Origin: Cannabis sativa
Taxonomy: Eukaryota; Streptophyta; Magnoliopsida; Rosales; Cannabaceae
NCBI RefSeq assembly: GCF_029168945.1
Contig: NC_083609.1
Span: 21,201,501 to 21,265,500 of the forward strand
DNA length: 64,000 bases
Reading direction: 5' to 3'
This document shows, piece after piece, positions 61,598 to 64,000 of this stretch. Each line of letters begins with the position of its first letter. Within the stretch, counting starts at the first letter, position 1. The translations under genes were made by a program, and so were the position numbers. The notes below the pieces were generated by a model. The model searched no databases, was not told the origin of the DNA, and saw only the letters and a list, made by a program, of their open reading frames with translations.

Positions 61598-62290
61598 CTA
61601 TACAAACGAGGAAGCCTTATTGACACTTTCAACGTGGCTTTGAAAGCCCAAACTTGCTTCTGTTAGTGAAACAGGCAAGCCTTGATCTGCCTCATTCCCA
61701 TTAGACTTAAGCCCAATGTTATCCACCAACATATCAGCCACATTAGAATCAGGCCCAATAAGAGGATTAGAGCCCACACGTCTCCTCTTTTGATCAAGGA
61801 CAATAACTCCTTCATTTTGAATTTCTTTCCCGCTATAAGATTGATCAATATCATAACAGCTGTTATGATTTGAAAACATAACTCCCTCTGCTTCTGAGTC
61901 AACATTTGATCCTCCATCAATGCCTTTATTCTTGCTTATCAAATCTTCCTTCCCCGAAATCGCTACTCCAATTACTCCAGAAATTGTGCCCTGATTGTTT
62001 GCTGAGATGGGAAAACGTTGACCCAACTCTGTCACCGAAATGTCACTACTAGCAGAGGCCGAAGAGTGATTTGCAGAAGGATTACGCAGCCATTTTGATC
62101 CATCAGGAAAGTTCATTCTTTTCGGTGTGGCTTTCATCCAAACTCCATATGGCTTAACAATCTGGGCAAGAGGGGTAAGAAAAGGTTTTGAACAAAACCT
62201 ATCAGTATGGCCTATGATGCCACAAATAAAGCAAAAATGTGGAATTCTTTCATATTTGAACTTAACGAAAGTCCAATCACTATCCTTCAT
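61598..62290 (-). pseudogene. LINE ORF1 C-terminal fragment (zinc knuckle protein)
   Basis: The frame reads MKDSDWTFVKFKYERIPHFC then FICGIIGHTDRFC. This is the C-x2-C-x4-H-x4-C knuckle of plant L1 ORF1 (HFCFICGIIGHTDRFC at about 62236-62189). The remaining 190 residues are Ser/Gly/Asp-rich and low in structure. The N-terminal DUF4283-type RNA-binding domain expected in this family is absent because the element is 5'-truncated. The displayed Met is internal to the ancestral protein. ORF2 starts 75 bp after the ORF1 stop. Confidence 0.87.
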
Positions 62291-62323
62291 AAAGCAAAAA
62301 AAGGATAGTCTTTAATTCTTTTT

Positions 62324-62955
62324 GTTATTAGCACGATTGGTTATTATTGTTTTTAATTCTTTTTGTTTTAATTTAGTCTTTTTTTTTTGTTTTAATTTAA
62401 ATGCTTTTTTTCTTTAATTTATGATATATATGACAGCTGACGTGCCAATATTTAAGTGAGTTGGCAATTTTTTTTAATGAATTGTTCATTGTGATTTTTT
62501 TAAAATGATGTGGTTCAGTTATAAGGTGACATGTGGCATATTATGTGGCTTTAAACAGTGAGGTACCTACGAAAATTCTAAAATGTTAACAGAAGGTATT
62601 TTTACCGCCAAAAAATTAACTTAGGTATTTAAGTGCAACTAAAAGTTAAACTTAAGTATTTATGCTGCAAATTACTCAACTTGGTGGTGGTTGAAAATAC
62701 ATATTGAGACCGAAAAAATAGAAGGTGAGACCTGGTTTTTCCATTGGAAGGGAAAGACGTAATGCCACTAATATGATTAAATCATATTATTTTAATTATA
62801 TGATTAAATATTATTATAATAATATATGAAATTTTTATTGCATACCAACAGACATATCCAACAAAACTACACCCTACTCTTATATCACCAACTGATGTAA
62901 AATCAGTGGTTTAAAATGTTTTTGGTGGGATATTTATACTAACTCTTATCATAGT
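62324..62955. other. T-rich and AT-rich intergenic DNA, no gene seen
   Basis: Contains several T-runs (62380-62420) and, at 62570-62690, short words seen in many plant small transposons ('aggtattt', 'gcaaattactcaa') without definable ends. A (TA)n run lies near 62962-62980. Confidence 0.4.
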
Positions 62956-62984
62956 CTTATCATATATATATATATATTGAAACA

Positions 62985-64000
62985 GAATATATTGTAACAA
63001 TAATAAGAGAAATGAGTACAGGCTACAATATATTTAAATTTGGAACATTATTATTCTAAGTAACCTCTCTCTCAAGTCCTAAAGTTGTTCTAGCCAAATT
63101 ATGAGCAACAACATTAAATTGTCTAAGAACATGATGAACAGTTACTATAGGAAAATTAGAGAGAAATGACTCTATTTGACTTATTAAGTCTGAAAGAGCA
63201 GACTTATCTTTCCATCTATGCTTTATTTTATTGATTAGCACTTTACAATCACTTTCAATGACACTCAAAGGAAACTTAACAGTCGAACACCGGTTGAGAG
63301 CCCAAGCCAATGCTTTCGCTTCAGCCAAAAGAGGAGACAAGTTCCCATCCAACGGGGAAGACAAAGCCACTACAACCTCTCCTCTATGATTCCTTACTGC
63401 TGCCCCAACCCCTATTTTATTTCTGCTATTATCCAAGGCAACATCAACACTTAATTTGTAACAATCTGGTGTGAGAGCATAATTGTCAACCTGGGTCAAA
63501 TCACCTCCTACTACATTGGTGCAAGAAAGGGAGACCTCCATGAGATGATTTGCAGCATGATCTTGAGCATCATCAAAGTCTTGTAGTAAAGTCGAAACCT
63601 AAAAATCAACAAAGAAATAACAGTCCTGTGCTTATTAAATAGAATGTTATTTTGTCTATTCCAAATTTCCCACATTATGCCTAAAAAGATTCTAAGATCA
63701 TCCTTTGTCAGCTTTTCAAACCCTCTAAGGATAAACTCTCGAACATCATGACAGATGCTATTTAAATAAAAGGTCGCAAATCTAGATTCGCTCCATTAAA
63801 AAAAAGCTCTGGAGCACTCTATTAAAGCATGAGACACAGTTTCAGTGCAACTAGAGCAGAAGGAGCATTGAGGAGTAGGCAAGATTTTCCAATGAAAAAG
63901 GTTAAGAGCAGCTGGAAGAGCATGGTGAAAAGCCTTCTGAATGAAGTGTTTAATTTTCTGAAGCATTTTAAGATTCTAGAGGACTTTCCACCAACAAACC
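62985..64000 (-). mobile_element. Second LINE, 3' part, running off the window
   Basis: Minus-strand fragment with the 3' half of a plant LINE ORF2: a zf-RVT segment followed by an RNase H domain. It continues past the right edge. The 3' end is near the TA-rich tract at 62960-62985; no clean poly(A) tail or TSD was recognised. It is distinct from the LINE at 57413-62305 in sequence. Confidence 0.75.
63056..63975 (-). pseudogene. LINE ORF2 C-terminus: zf-RVT and RNase H, broken
   Basis: On the minus strand about 63975-63800 reads a zf-RVT segment (KAFHHALPAALNLFHWKILP, CSFCSSCTETVSHALIEC). A stop follows near 63797 and a second near 63600. The RNase H part (63541-63056) is open and carries LSVDVALDNSRNKIGVGAAV, AEAKALAWAL, VIESDCKVLINKI and a C-terminal FNVVAHNLAR, matching the D-E-D pattern of the plant RVT_3 family. 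A free-standing host RNase H-like gene is possible, but the preceding zf-RVT favours a LINE. Confidence 0.78.

Larger units (their letters stand above)
57400..62323 (-). mobile_element. L1-type LINE, 5'-truncated, with 18 bp target-site duplication
   Basis: The element occupies about 57413-62305 on the minus strand. A poly(A) tail (T-run at 57412-57431 on the plus strand) is at its 3' end. The sequence TAGTCTTTAATTCTTTTT flanks it at 57400-57417 and 62306-62323, a typical target-primed duplication; the left copy merges into the tail. The 5' end starts inside ORF1, so the insertion was 5'-truncated. ORF1 fragment, ORF2 endonuclease, RT, zinc-binding and RNase H regions are in the correct order. 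Confidence 0.93.

Noticed and set aside
63056..63541. Stand-alone host RNase H gene
   Set aside because: An upstream zf-RVT segment on the same strand shows it is the tail of a LINE ORF2; no separate promoter or start context was seen.
1..64000. tRNA, rRNA or organelle-derived genes
   Set aside because: No cloverleaf-type or conserved rRNA/organelle gene sequence was recognised; the only tRNA-related signals are retrotransposon primer-binding sites.

Overview
The window is nuclear DNA from a flowering plant, almost certainly a dicot. One intact intron-bearing gene sits among nested Ty1/Copia, Ty3/Gypsy, CACTA, PIF/Harbinger, Mutator-like and L1-type elements. All assignments rest on reading motifs, target-site duplications (TSDs) and repeats by eye, so species and exact element lineages are not established.

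Left block (1-25681), a nest of retrotransposons. A minus-strand Copia element (interior 1-4715, primer-binding site 4716-4728, LTR 4731-6642) has landed in the pol gene of a chromovirus-type Gypsy element. Only that element's integrase/chromodomain tail (6643-6986) and its 2.75 kb LTR (7031-9781) are in view. The Gypsy element had itself inserted into a plus-strand Copia interior (9782-13095), which also carries a 721 bp Tourist-like MITE at 10991-11711. Two further Copia LTRs (13096-14989 and 17231-19135) bracket a 5'-deleted Copia pol (14990-17201). To the right is an old Tat-like Gypsy LTR, split by a Copia solo LTR (21132-25282, TSD GACCA) that itself contains a chromovirus solo LTR (21231-23520).

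Gene island (26150-31700). Two foldback Mutator-like MITEs end about 150 bp upstream of an eight-exon gene (27249-31129). It encodes a 633-residue mu-homology-domain protein that I recognise as the mu subunit of the AP-5 adaptor complex. It is the only host gene I can support.

Middle block (33390-53639). This holds a broken Tat-type Gypsy pol, a Harbinger-like ORF1 pseudogene, a minus-strand Copia LTR, and a plus-strand Copia solo LTR (TSD GTAAT). A complete 12.3 kb Tat-type Gypsy element (39538-51866, TSD TACAT) interrupts the solo LTR. Its 780 bp LTRs differ at only two bases, so it is young, yet its gag-pol is broken. Between integrase and the 3' LTR lies an antisense gene with what look like its own TATA box, a leader intron and three more introns. 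This is the most interesting system in the window.

Right block (53640-64000). This holds a CACTA (En/Spm) transposase pseudogene, a nearly complete minus-strand L1-type LINE (57413-62305) with an 18 bp TSD and an encoded RNase H, and the 3' part of a second LINE running off the window.
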